Shown here in pieces: positions 1 to 6,430 of a DNA stretch of 6,462 nucleotides. The stretch spans positions 1-6,462 of the forward strand of contig DLQV01000063.1 in NCBI GenBank assembly GCA_002474415.1, read 5' to 3'. Numbering within the stretch: the first letter of the stretch is position 1; each line of letters starts with the position of its first letter. The translations under genes and the position numbers were made by a program. Under the pieces are notes generated by a model, which did not search any database, was not told the DNA's origin, and was given only the letters and a program-made list of their open reading frames with translations. The DNA comes from Lachnospiraceae bacterium UBA7598. Lineage in GTDB: Bacteria > Bacillota > Clostridia > Lachnospirales > Lachnospiraceae.

Positions 1-1
1 T

Positions 2-2533
2 TACATCACGGACTATGTACAGAAAAACCGTTATGGATCTGTTGTTATTGATCCGGAAGACAAAAAGGTGTTTCGCAGAGCCGTGCATGCATGTCTGAAA
101 AAAGAAGGAACCGTTACCGTGGATGTCCGTTATCGGGAAGAAGACGAAAAACCGTTATGGTATCGTTTTTATCTCGTTAGCATTGCCGGTGAAGACGGAA
201 AAATAAACCGCATGGTGGGGCGGTTCCGGTGTGTTCAGAAAGAAAAGACCATCACGGAACGTATGCGGCGCCGGGCAGAGATTGATGTACTGACAAATGT
301 GTATAACCATAAGGCATTTGAAGGATATTGTGCAAAAGAGCTTGCAGAATGTACAACCAATGCCTTATTTGTCATGCTTGATATTGATGATTTTAAAATG
401 ATCAATGATACGCAGGGACATGCGGTAGGGGACATGGTTTTAAGCCAGACCGGAAGTATTTTAAGTGAAGTGACAGGTGACAGAGGCATCGTCGGCCGAT
501 TGGGTGGAGATGAGTTTGCTGTTTTTGTTTCCGGTTTTCAGAATACGGTCGAAATGGAAGAATTTTGCTCCACAATGCGCGAAAGCTTAAAAAAGATCAT
601 CTTTGATATGGAATATTCGGTATCCATTGGTGCGGCAAAACTAAACGGGCGGAGAATCAGCTTTCCGGATTTCTATTACGAAGCGGACCGGGCAGTTTAT
701 GCGGCGAAAAGAAGCGGAAAAAACAGGATTGTTTTTTATGACCAGATCAAAGATCATGAGGAGCCGGAGACGCTTGATCCGGTAGAACCGATTCTTGCAG
801 AGGGCAATGAAAAATCCATGTTAAAACAGCTTCGGACCTGTATGGAAACGCTTGGAAGAGAGCGTATTGGTGATGCTCTCATGCAGACATTTGAGTCATT
901 GCGTCAGTATTTTGATGCGGATTGTGTTGTGCTTGCCTATGCAAAGGATGGAAATATCCGATATGCAGAAGAATGTCACAGGGAAACGGCTCAGATGATG
1001 GCAAGACTTGTGACTGAGGGAATTGAATCCGGAGAGGTGGAGACGTTTATTCAGGAGATGGGACATCTCGGGGATGTAGTGATTCCGAATATTAAATCGT
1101 TGCGGGAAAGTCATCCGATGCTCTATGAACATCTGGCAGAGATAAGAGCATGGTCGGCAGCCGGTGTTTCTTTATATACCGGTGAGCAGATGCTTGGGCT
1201 TCTTACGGTTTTAAACCCACACAGACATCTGGAGGAAGCCGATGTTCTTTCCATGCTTGGAACGACACTTGCTGCGCGGATTGAGCTTCGCAATCTGCAG
1301 GAGCATCAGGAATATGACCGTACGCATGACAAATTGACCAATCTCTGGAACAGGGAGGGATTGTCGGTTATGGCACGCACCGGTGAGGACAATAGGTTCC
1401 GTTCCCTTGGCGTGATCACAACGGACGTGATCCATTTGGCAGAGATCAATAAACAGTTTGGATATATCAGTGGAAATCGAAAGCTGATGGAAGTTGCAAA
1501 TCTTCTGAAAACATTGTTTTCTAATTATCGGATCTACCGGTATGATGAGGATGAGATGCTGGTTTTGTGTACCAACATTGAACGGCAGGAGATGGAGCAG
1601 CAGGTGGAAAATCTGCGGAAGGAACTCGAAGCACTCGGATTTGGTGTGGCAATGGGATACAGTTGGAGTGCCCATCCAAACACACGCAGTCAGATTGCAG
1701 AGGCAGAGGTGCTTATGAGCAACGATAAGCTCAAGCTGATGCATGGCACAACCGTGATGAAGCGCATGGAGCAGAGCGTGATAGATGAGATCAACGATCT
1801 GATGGAGCGTGGAAGGTATCTGGTATATCTGCAGCCGAAAGTGGATATCCACACAGGGCGCACAGAAGGTGCGGAAGCACTGATTCGGCAGCTGGACGAT
1901 GAACTGGGAATTGTAGGTCCTGGAATGTTTATTCCAGTGCTGGAACATTACAATCTGGTGCATATGATTGACTTGTTTGTGCTGGATGAAGTATTTCGTT
2001 ATCAACAGGAACAGATCCGGGAAGGGCATCGTACGGTACCAATATCGGTGAATTTTTCGAAGATGACGATCATGTATCCGGAACTCATTGAAAAAGTAAC
2101 GCAGATGGTTCAAAAATATGACATTCCGGTGGAACTGATCCATATTGAGGTGACAGAGACCGTGGGAGATATGGATCATGTTCTGATCGAAAATGTTGCA
2201 AACAGCCTGAAAGAACTCGGATTCAGGCTGTCGATGGATGATTTCGGAAGTCATTATTCCAATCTTGCGGTATTGATTCAGTATGATTTTGATTCTGCAA
2301 AGATTGACCGGTCTATGGTAACCGAAATTACCAATAACCGCAAAAGCCGGATTCTCCTCGACTATATGACTTCCATGATCAATGATCTGGGAATCCATTG
2401 TATTGTTGAGGGAATCGAGACAAAAGAGCAGGTAGATATTTTAAAGAAAACAAAGGCAGAGATGATCCAGGGATTTTATTTTGGAAAACCTGTGCCAAAA
2501 GAAAAATTTTATGAGGCCTTTATCGCAGAATAG
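2..2533 (+). CDS. PAS-GGDEF-GAF-GGDEF-EAL cyclic-di-GMP turnover protein (5' partial)
   Basis: The reading frame is open from the first complete codon (base 2), so the true start lies upstream; a GTG at 68 is only an internal codon. Numbering from base 2, the 843 visible residues begin with the end of a PAS-like fold (to about residue 85). A GGDEF domain follows with an intact GGDEF signature (168-172) and the conserved LDIDDFKMIND metal/substrate strand near 126-136. Next come a GAF-like segment (about 272-420) and a second GGDEF fold whose signature has become DEDEM (515-519), so it is probably not a cyclase. The C-terminal EAL phosphodiesterase domain keeps EALIR (E625), N684, E716, D746/D747, K767, E803 and Q823, so hydrolysis of c-di-GMP looks possible. 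The first GGDEF lacks the RxxD inhibitory site. No membrane segment is visible in this cytosolic part. PAS and GAF suggest ligand- or redox-controlled activity. Family assignment is firm; the net direction of activity is unknown. Confidence 0.95.
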   Translation, partial: YITDYVQKNRYGSVVIDPEDKKVFRRAVHACLKKEGTVTVDVRYREEDEKPLWYRFYLVSIAGEDGKINRMVGRFRCVQKEKTITERMRRRAEIDVLTNVYNHKAFEGYCAKELAECTTNALFVMLDIDDFKMINDTQGHAVGDMVLSQTGSILSEVTGDRGIVGRLGGDEFAVFVSGFQNTVEMEEFCSTMRESLKKIIFDMEYSVSIGAAKLNGRRISFPDFYYEADRAVYAAKRSGKNRIVFYDQIKDHEEPETLDPVEPILAEGNEKSMLKQLRTCMETLGRERIGDALMQTFESLRQYFDADCVVLAYAKDGNIRYAEECHRETAQMMARLVTEGIESGEVETFIQEMGHLGDVVIPNIKSLRESHPMLYEHLAEIRAWSAAGVSLYTGEQMLGLLTVLNPHRHLEEADVLSMLGTTLAARIELRNLQEHQEYDRTHDKLTNLWNREGLSVMARTGEDNRFRSLGVITTDVIHLAEINKQFGYISGNRKLMEVANLLKTLFSNYRIYRYDEDEMLVLCTNIERQEMEQQVENLRKELEALGFGVAMGYSWSAHPNTRSQIAEAEVLMSNDKLKLMHGTTVMKRMEQSVIDEINDLMERGRYLVYLQPKVDIHTGRTEGAEALIRQLDDELGIVGPGMFIPVLEHYNLVHMIDLFVLDEVFRYQQEQIREGHRTVPISVNFSKMTIMYPELIEKVTQMVQKYDIPVELIHIEVTETVGDMDHVLIENVANSLKELGFRLSMDDFGSHYSNLAVLIQYDFDSAKIDRSMVTEITNNRKSRILLDYMTSMINDLGIHCIVEGIETKEQVDILKKTKAEMIQGFYFGKPVPKEKFYEAFIAE

Positions 2534-2542
2534 TGGAGCAGA

Positions 2543-4330
2543 TCACACAAACGTCAGGCTGTTGCTGACGCAGAGAGCTCCGTACCCACTCTGCGGATTG
2601 GGGTAGGAAACGGAAAATGGAAGCTGTCTGGCACCTCGGATCAGATATGCTTTCATTTTTTCTCCATATAAAAAAGGGTCATTGTTCTGTAAAATGCCCC
2701 ACTGCATGAGCAGTGCACAGCTGCCGCTTACAAAAGGAGCAGCCATGGAGGTGCCGCTGCGGGATTCGTAACCGCCCCCGACAGCACAGCTGGTGATGTC
2801 GACGCCGGGAGCGACCAGATCCGGTTTGACCTGTTCGGTACTCCAGGTAAATCCTCTGCCGGAAAAAGGAGCGAGGGTATTGGTGGAAGAGTCGTAGGCA
2901 CCGACGGTAATGACACTTCCGGCGGTGGAAGGTATCGTGAGGGTGGTCTCTGTTGCCGGGGTAAGAAACTGCGTGGCAGTCCCGCGGATAGCGGCTGCCG
3001 GCATCCACAGATCAATAAATCCTTCGATGACAGACCGTGCTTCTGCGGTAAAAAACCAGACGCCTCCCGAAATATAGTCACGCCGCGGCAGCAGATCGAT
3101 GGCGATTTCCTGATACAGACTATAGGGGGAGGGAAGTCCATAGTATACCAGAATCTGTGTGGTGCCAAAGGAAAAGCGCCAGCTGCCGGGCTGACTGGGT
3201 ATGTTAAATGAGGTTCCAAGTCCCGGAGGAGTCAGCTGAAAACGAATATCATCCCAGTAATTTTTCCAGATCTGAATCGAAAGAGAAGATTCATAATTTC
3301 CAACGGCAAATTCAATTTTAGCCGATTCTAAAGAAGCCAGATGTGCGCTGGCATGCCCGCCGTTGTTTCCTTCATTTCCACTTCCCACAACAATATTAAT
3401 GCGTCCGAGATTTGAGACATAGTCCAGGTAGGTTTCCAGAAGGGAAGTCCCGCTGTGGGAGCCGTAAGTATTTCCAAAACTCAGGTTGATGACAAGAGGC
3501 ACGGTATGTTCGATGGCATATCTTACGGAAAAATCGACCGCCTGCATAAGCTCAATGGTGTTTGGAAAACCTTTTGGATCGGGAGATCCCAGTTTGACGG
3601 CAAGAAGTGAGGCTTCCGGGGCAACTCCGCGGTAGAGTCCGCCGGAGGCACGGCCGTTTCCGGCGGCAATACCGGTGACATGGGTTCCGTGTCCTGTGAC
3701 ATCTGTGCTGGGTACAAGTTCCATGCGCTGCTGTAAGGTATCAGCCTGAAGTGCCGCATTGATCTGTTCCGCAGAAAAAAGCGTACCCTGTGAATAACCG
3801 GCGGGGGCAGGGCGTCCGGCAGAAGGATCTGCAGGAATTGTCTGGTCCCAGAGAGCCACCAGCCGTGTGGTTCCATCCGGATTGCAAAAATCAGGATGTG
3901 CATAGTCAATACCGGAGTCTATCACAGCAATCAGAATGCCGTTTCCGGTCAGACCATAGCTGCTGTTTTCCTGAATGGCACTCAGACAGGAAGCCTGCCG
4001 GGCGGAAACAATCTCAAAGAAAAGCTGTCTTGGACGTTCGATATAGATGACCTTTGGAAAAGCGGCAAGTGCTGGAATGTCGTCCTCGGAAATTTTCACA
4101 ATGGCATAATTTCCAAGGAGAAAGGTAAAGGATGAGGAAGGAAATTCATTCTGCAACGTTTGTGGAGAACCGCTGTACAGAATAATCAGATCCCAGAGTC
4201 CGTCGGTGCTGCTTCCGGTAGAAAGGTCGTCGGATGCATTTCGTTCGGCCGGGGTGGCTTCCAGTGCGGCACGCAGAGAAACATCAATTTTCTGATTAAA
4301 GTCTGTCTTATTTACATTTGTATCGTCCAT
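2543..4330 (-). CDS. S8 family subtilisin-like serine protease, Csp-like
   Basis: This is a complete 595-residue subtilase. The triad is D138 (VIDSG), H214 (GHGTHVTG) and S528 (GTSMAAP), with oxyanion Asn319 (GSGNEGN), so it should be active. Residues 1-45 are polar and Ser/Thr/Asp-rich. About 46-110 resemble an inhibitory prodomain. N319 and S528 are 209 residues apart, against 66 in subtilisin BPN', so about 140 residues are inserted (roughly 335-465). This matches the jelly-roll insert of clostridial CspA/B/C germination proteases, as does the overall length. There is no signal peptide or membrane anchor, which suggests cytoplasmic, spore or non-classical localisation. The C-terminal GYGAL motif is typical of subtilases. 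The start ATG at 4330 is the first possible one, because an in-frame TGA lies three codons upstream; its Shine-Dalgarno (GTGAG) is weak. It is a lone gene, not next to other csp or spore genes. A germination role is only one possibility; the substrate is unknown. Confidence 0.93.
   Translation of the reverse strand: MDDTNVNKTDFNQKIDVSLRAALEATPAERNASDDLSTGSSTDGLWDLIILYSGSPQTLQNEFPSSSFTFLLGNYAIVKISEDDIPALAAFPKVIYIERPRQLFFEIVSARQASCLSAIQENSSYGLTGNGILIAVIDSGIDYAHPDFCNPDGTTRLVALWDQTIPADPSAGRPAPAGYSQGTLFSAEQINAALQADTLQQRMELVPSTDVTGHGTHVTGIAAGNGRASGGLYRGVAPEASLLAVKLGSPDPKGFPNTIELMQAVDFSVRYAIEHTVPLVINLSFGNTYGSHSGTSLLETYLDYVSNLGRINIVVGSGNEGNNGGHASAHLASLESAKIEFAVGNYESSLSIQIWKNYWDDIRFQLTPPGLGTSFNIPSQPGSWRFSFGTTQILVYYGLPSPYSLYQEIAIDLLPRRDYISGGVWFFTAEARSVIEGFIDLWMPAAAIRGTATQFLTPATETTLTIPSTAGSVITVGAYDSSTNTLAPFSGRGFTWSTEQVKPDLVAPGVDITSCAVGGGYESRSGTSMAAPFVSGSCALLMQWGILQNNDPFLYGEKMKAYLIRGARQLPFSVSYPNPQSGYGALCVSNSLTFV
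2552..2570 (-). terminator. possible weak terminator hairpin overlapping the protease 3' end
   Basis: CGTCAG (2552-2557) and CTGACG (2565-2570) form a perfect 6-bp dyad with a 7-nt loop. Read on the minus strand it is followed by TTTGTGTGA, a short U-rich stretch that contains the protease stop codon. On the plus strand no T-run follows. The T-tract is poor, so termination is only a guess; the hairpin could instead protect the 3' end of either convergent transcript. Confidence 0.3.
2569..2595. repeat. 7-bp inverted repeat inside the protease 3' coding end
   Basis: CGCAGAG (2569-2575) and CTCTGCG (2589-2595) are perfect inverted arms separated by 13 nt. The arm shares bases 2569-2570 with the neighbouring CGTCAG/CTGACG dyad, so the two hairpins could compete. 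No T-run follows on either side. It lies just past the stop of the convergent c-di-GMP gene, where read-through RNA would carry it. It could simply be chance in GC-rich coding sequence. Confidence 0.35.
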
Positions 4331-4345
4331 AAAATCTCACGGATT

Positions 4346-4367
4346 GATGTATTTTGATAGATACATC
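4346..4367. promoter_or_regulatory. 22-bp inverted repeat, candidate operator
   Basis: GATGTAT (4346-4352) and ATACATC (4361-4367) are perfect 7-bp arms around an 8-nt spacer. The element sits in the divergent intergenic region and covers the predicted -35 box of the hydrogenase promoter. It also lies 15-37 bp upstream of the protease start, in its 5' leader or promoter. The position suits a repressor site acting on one or both genes. It does not match the Rex consensus TTGTTAA-N4-TTAACAA that I would look for at a fermentative hydrogenase, and the regulator is unknown. Confidence 0.35.
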
Positions 4368-4381
4368 TATAGCTTTTTAAT
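4354..4381 (+). promoter_or_regulatory. candidate sigma-A promoter for the hydrogenase gene
   Basis: TTGATA (4354-4359, 5 of 6 to TTGACA) and TTTAAT (4376-4381, 5 of 6 to TATAAT) are separated by 16 bp. Transcription would start near 4388 and leave a leader of about 55-60 nt before the ATG at 4446. The region is AT-rich, so other boxes exist (for example TACAAT at 4393-4398, without a good -35). I saw no equally good promoter for the divergent protease gene. Confidence 0.5.
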
Positions 4382-4433
4382 GAAAATTTATGTACAATTA
4401 AAACATATTATGCTTATAGAAACCACGAAAAAC

Positions 4434-4440
4434 AAAGGAG
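4434..4440 (+). promoter_or_regulatory. ribosome binding site that fixes the hydrogenase start
   Basis: AAAGGAG lies 5 nt before the ATG at 4446, a near-ideal Shine-Dalgarno. The frame stays open upstream to an ATG at 4344, but that extension would run through the promoter region and has no ribosome binding site or family similarity. The start is therefore placed at 4446. Confidence 0.9.
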
Positions 4441-4445
4441 ATTTT

Positions 4446-5900
4446 ATGTACGCTGATGAAAATGTAATCAAGATCAAGCATGCGGTTCTGCGTGAAGTTG
4501 CAAAACTGGCATTTGAGGGTACTCTTGATGCGGAGAGAGACCACATCGCGGTTCGTCTGATTCCGGGCCCGACACCACAGTTCCGCTGTTGTATCTACAA
4601 AGAGAGAGAAATTATCCGCCAGCGTGTCCGTCTTGCAGAGGGCAAAGCCCCAGGACCAGAGGATAATGGAAATGTGATTCAGGTAATCAGTGCAGCCTGT
4701 GAGGACTGCCCGATTTCCAGCTATACCGTTACAGAAAACTGTCAGAACTGTATGGGAAAGGCATGTATCAATGCATGTAAATTCGGTGCCATTGAGGCAG
4801 GACGTCATCGTTCCCATATCGATCCACAGAAATGTAAAGAGTGTGGACGCTGTGCAGCTGCATGTCCTTACAATGCAATCGCTCATTTGAAGAGACCATG
4901 TAAGTTTGCATGTCCGGTCAACGCTATTACATACAATGAATGTGGTATTTCTGTGATCGATGATTCCAAGTGTATCCGTTGCGGAAAATGTATCCACAGC
5001 TGTCCGTTCGGAGCCATCGGATCTAAGACATTTATGGTTGATGTCATCAATGCCTTAAAGTCTGATAAGAAAGTATACGTGATTGCAGCACCTGCTACCG
5101 AGGGACAGTTTGGTGCAAACATTACCATGGGAAGCTGGAAGAAAGCTATGCAGGAAGTTGGATTCAACGGATTTATCGAAGCCGGATTGGGTGGAGATAT
5201 GACCGCTGCTTCCGAAGCCGCAGAGTGGGTAGAGGCATACAAGGCAGGAGAAAAGAAAGTAACTTCCTGCTGTCCGGGATTTGTTAACATGGTGCGTCTG
5301 CACTTCCCGGAGATGGCAGATAAGATTTCCACAACCATCTCTCCAATGTGTGCGGTATCCCGTATGATCAAAGCACAGGACCCGGATGCTGTGACCGTAT
5401 TTGTCGGACCGTGTGTAGCAAAGAAGTCTGAGGTTGTCGATCAGAAGATCGAGGGCAATGCAGATTATGTACTGACATACAGTGAGATGCGTGCCATCAT
5501 GAGCGCCAAGGGTGTAGAACTGCAGCCAAGTGATACCAGTTATCAGGAGTCTTCCGTATACGGTAAGCGCTTTGCAAACTCCGGTGGAGTTACCGCAGCG
5601 GTTGTCGAGAGTATGAAAGAGATGGAAGCTGGCATCGAGCCGAAAGTATGCAAGGCAAACGGTGCAGCAGAGTGCCGCAAGTTCCTGATGCTTATGAAGG
5701 CTGGCAAGCTGCCGGATGACTTCATTGAAGGTATGGCATGTGAAGGTGGCTGTGTTGGTGGACCAAGCTCCTTTAACGATATGCTTGTGACCAAGAAGTT
5801 CCGTGACGAGCTTCTTCAGAAAGCAGATGATCGTCAGATTCTTGACAATATAAAGAATTATCATATGGAAACATTCTCCATGCACAGAGAAGAAGAGTAA
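4446..5900 (+). CDS. monomeric [FeFe] hydrogenase with ferredoxin-like N-terminus
   Basis: This 484-residue cytosolic iron-sulfur enzyme is expected to interconvert protons and H2 using electrons from ferredoxin, typically as a fermentative redox valve. The H-cluster motifs are present: L1 TSCCPGF (273-279, including C275/C276), L2 GPCVAKKSE (321-329, C323) and L3 EGMACEGGCVGG (428-439, C432/C436). These supply the four cluster cysteines and the second L1 cysteine used in proton transfer. The N-terminal part has 17 cysteines between 85 and 186: a CxxC at 85-88, CxxCxxxxCxxxC (99-111), CxxCxxCxxxCP (130-140), C152, C156, C166, and CxxCxxCxxxCP (176-186). That is enough for about four [4Fe-4S] clusters. 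L2 has Gly321 where CpI-type enzymes have Met, and L1 has Phe instead of Trp, features I associate with group B enzymes. No NADH-binding partner genes are adjacent. The hydEFG maturases needed for the H-cluster are not in the window. Codon use (frequent CGT/CGC and AAG) suggests good expression. The generic name hydA could apply. Confidence 0.94.
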   Translation: MYADENVIKIKHAVLREVAKLAFEGTLDAERDHIAVRLIPGPTPQFRCCIYKEREIIRQRVRLAEGKAPGPEDNGNVIQVISAACEDCPISSYTVTENCQNCMGKACINACKFGAIEAGRHRSHIDPQKCKECGRCAAACPYNAIAHLKRPCKFACPVNAITYNECGISVIDDSKCIRCGKCIHSCPFGAIGSKTFMVDVINALKSDKKVYVIAAPATEGQFGANITMGSWKKAMQEVGFNGFIEAGLGGDMTAASEAAEWVEAYKAGEKKVTSCCPGFVNMVRLHFPEMADKISTTISPMCAVSRMIKAQDPDAVTVFVGPCVAKKSEVVDQKIEGNADYVLTYSEMRAIMSAKGVELQPSDTSYQESSVYGKRFANSGGVTAAVVESMKEMEAGIEPKVCKANGAAECRKFLMLMKAGKLPDDFIEGMACEGGCVGGPSSFNDMLVTKKFRDELLQKADDRQILDNIKNYHMETFSMHREEE

Positions 5901-5904
5901 TATC

Positions 5905-5940
5905 AAAACGGGGCCGTCGCTTGCGAGGGCCTTGTTTTTT
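5905..5940 (+). terminator. intrinsic terminator after the hydrogenase gene
   Basis: The stem runs from AAAACGGGGCC (5905-5915) against GGCCTTGTTTT (5928-5938). One G/G mismatch (5916/5927) follows, then TCG/CGA pairs close a CTTG loop at 5920-5923. Two G-T wobbles occur. The stem is followed by a T-run (5935-5940). It starts 4 nt after the hydrogenase stop. The four A residues on the left arm could make it weakly bidirectional. Confidence 0.92.
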
Positions 5941-5974
5941 ATTCCGCAGTTGTTAAGGACAATAACAGATACAT

Positions 5975-5980
5975 AGGTGA
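5975..5980 (+). promoter_or_regulatory. ribosome binding site for the acetyltransferase gene
   Basis: AGGTGA lies 6 nt before the ATG at 5987 and supports that start. Between the terminator and this site I found no convincing -35/-10 pair. The stretch holds a TGTTA (5951-5955) / TAACA (5963-5967) dyad of uncertain meaning. Confidence 0.75.
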
Positions 5981-5986
5981 TAAGAG

Positions 5987-6415
5987 ATGGAATTTAAAAC
6001 ATATGCGTATTTGGCAGAAGATGCAAAAACGATACGGCAGAAAGTATTTATGCAGGAACAGGGATTTGTGGATGAGTTTGACGATACCGATCTTCGGGCA
6101 ACACAAATCGTATTATATGATGAGGGGAAACCGATCGCAACCTGCAGAATTTTTCCGGGAAGCGAAAGGAATGCATTTATTCTGGGAAGGCTGGCAGTGC
6201 TGAAAGAATACAGAGGGAAAAATATAGGAGCACTGATGTTACAGGAGGCACAAAAAACCGTTGCAAAAAAGGGTGGAACTTCTATTTCACTTCATGCGCA
6301 GTGCAGAGTTCAAAAGTTCTATGAAAAGTGTGGATATACGGTATTTGGTGAAGTTGGAGAAGAGGAAGGCTGTCCGCATATCTGGATGAAAAAACAGATT
6401 TGCGGGGTGGTTTAA
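5987..6415 (+). CDS. GNAT family N-acetyltransferase, ElaA/YjcF-like
   Basis: This 142-residue protein is a single GNAT domain, predicted to move an acetyl group from acetyl-CoA to an unknown small-molecule or protein amine in the cytosol. The N-terminal pattern VFMQEQGFVDEFDDTD (20-35) is characteristic of the ElaA/YjcF subgroup. The acetyl-CoA-binding motif A spans about 66-90 (LGRLAV, then YRGKNIGALML). The C-terminal HAQCRVQKFYEKCGY (103-117) and EEEGCPHIWM (125-134) also match that subgroup. The pyrophosphate-binding loop reads RGKNIG, with Asn where the RxxGxG/A consensus has its first Gly, a common kind of variation. Length is normal for the family and the gene looks complete. It lies after the hydrogenase terminator, so it probably belongs to a separate unit, perhaps with the gene that may begin 15 bp downstream. 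The substrate cannot be predicted. Confidence 0.9.
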   Translation: MEFKTYAYLAEDAKTIRQKVFMQEQGFVDEFDDTDLRATQIVLYDEGKPIATCRIFPGSERNAFILGRLAVLKEYRGKNIGALMLQEAQKTVAKKGGTSISLHAQCRVQKFYEKCGYTVFGEVGEEEGCPHIWMKKQICGVV

Positions 6416-6430
6416 ATATAAGGTTTTTCG

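Noticed and set aside
68..70. GTG as start codon of the c-di-GMP gene
   Set aside because: The frame is open from base 2 with PAS-like sequence continuing upstream, and there is no Shine-Dalgarno before it. The gene start is outside the window.
1211..2398. 395-codon open frame on the minus strand inside the c-di-GMP gene
   Set aside because: It lies fully antisense to a well-supported gene, its His/Cys/Ile-rich translation shows no recognisable domain, and no ribosome binding site was noted. It is a shadow frame.
2583..2605. TACCC/GGGTA inverted repeat with a 13-nt loop
   Set aside because: A 5-bp stem with a long loop inside coding sequence is expected by chance, and no T-run follows it.
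4344..4445. 34-residue N-terminal extension of the hydrogenase from an upstream ATG
   Set aside because: The extension runs through the promoter region and lacks a ribosome binding site, whereas AAAGGAG sits 5 nt before the ATG at 4446.
5055..5906. 283-codon open frame on the minus strand inside the hydrogenase gene
   Set aside because: It is antisense to conserved H-cluster motifs, has a Cys/His-rich low-plausibility translation, and begins at the hydrogenase terminator. It is a shadow frame.
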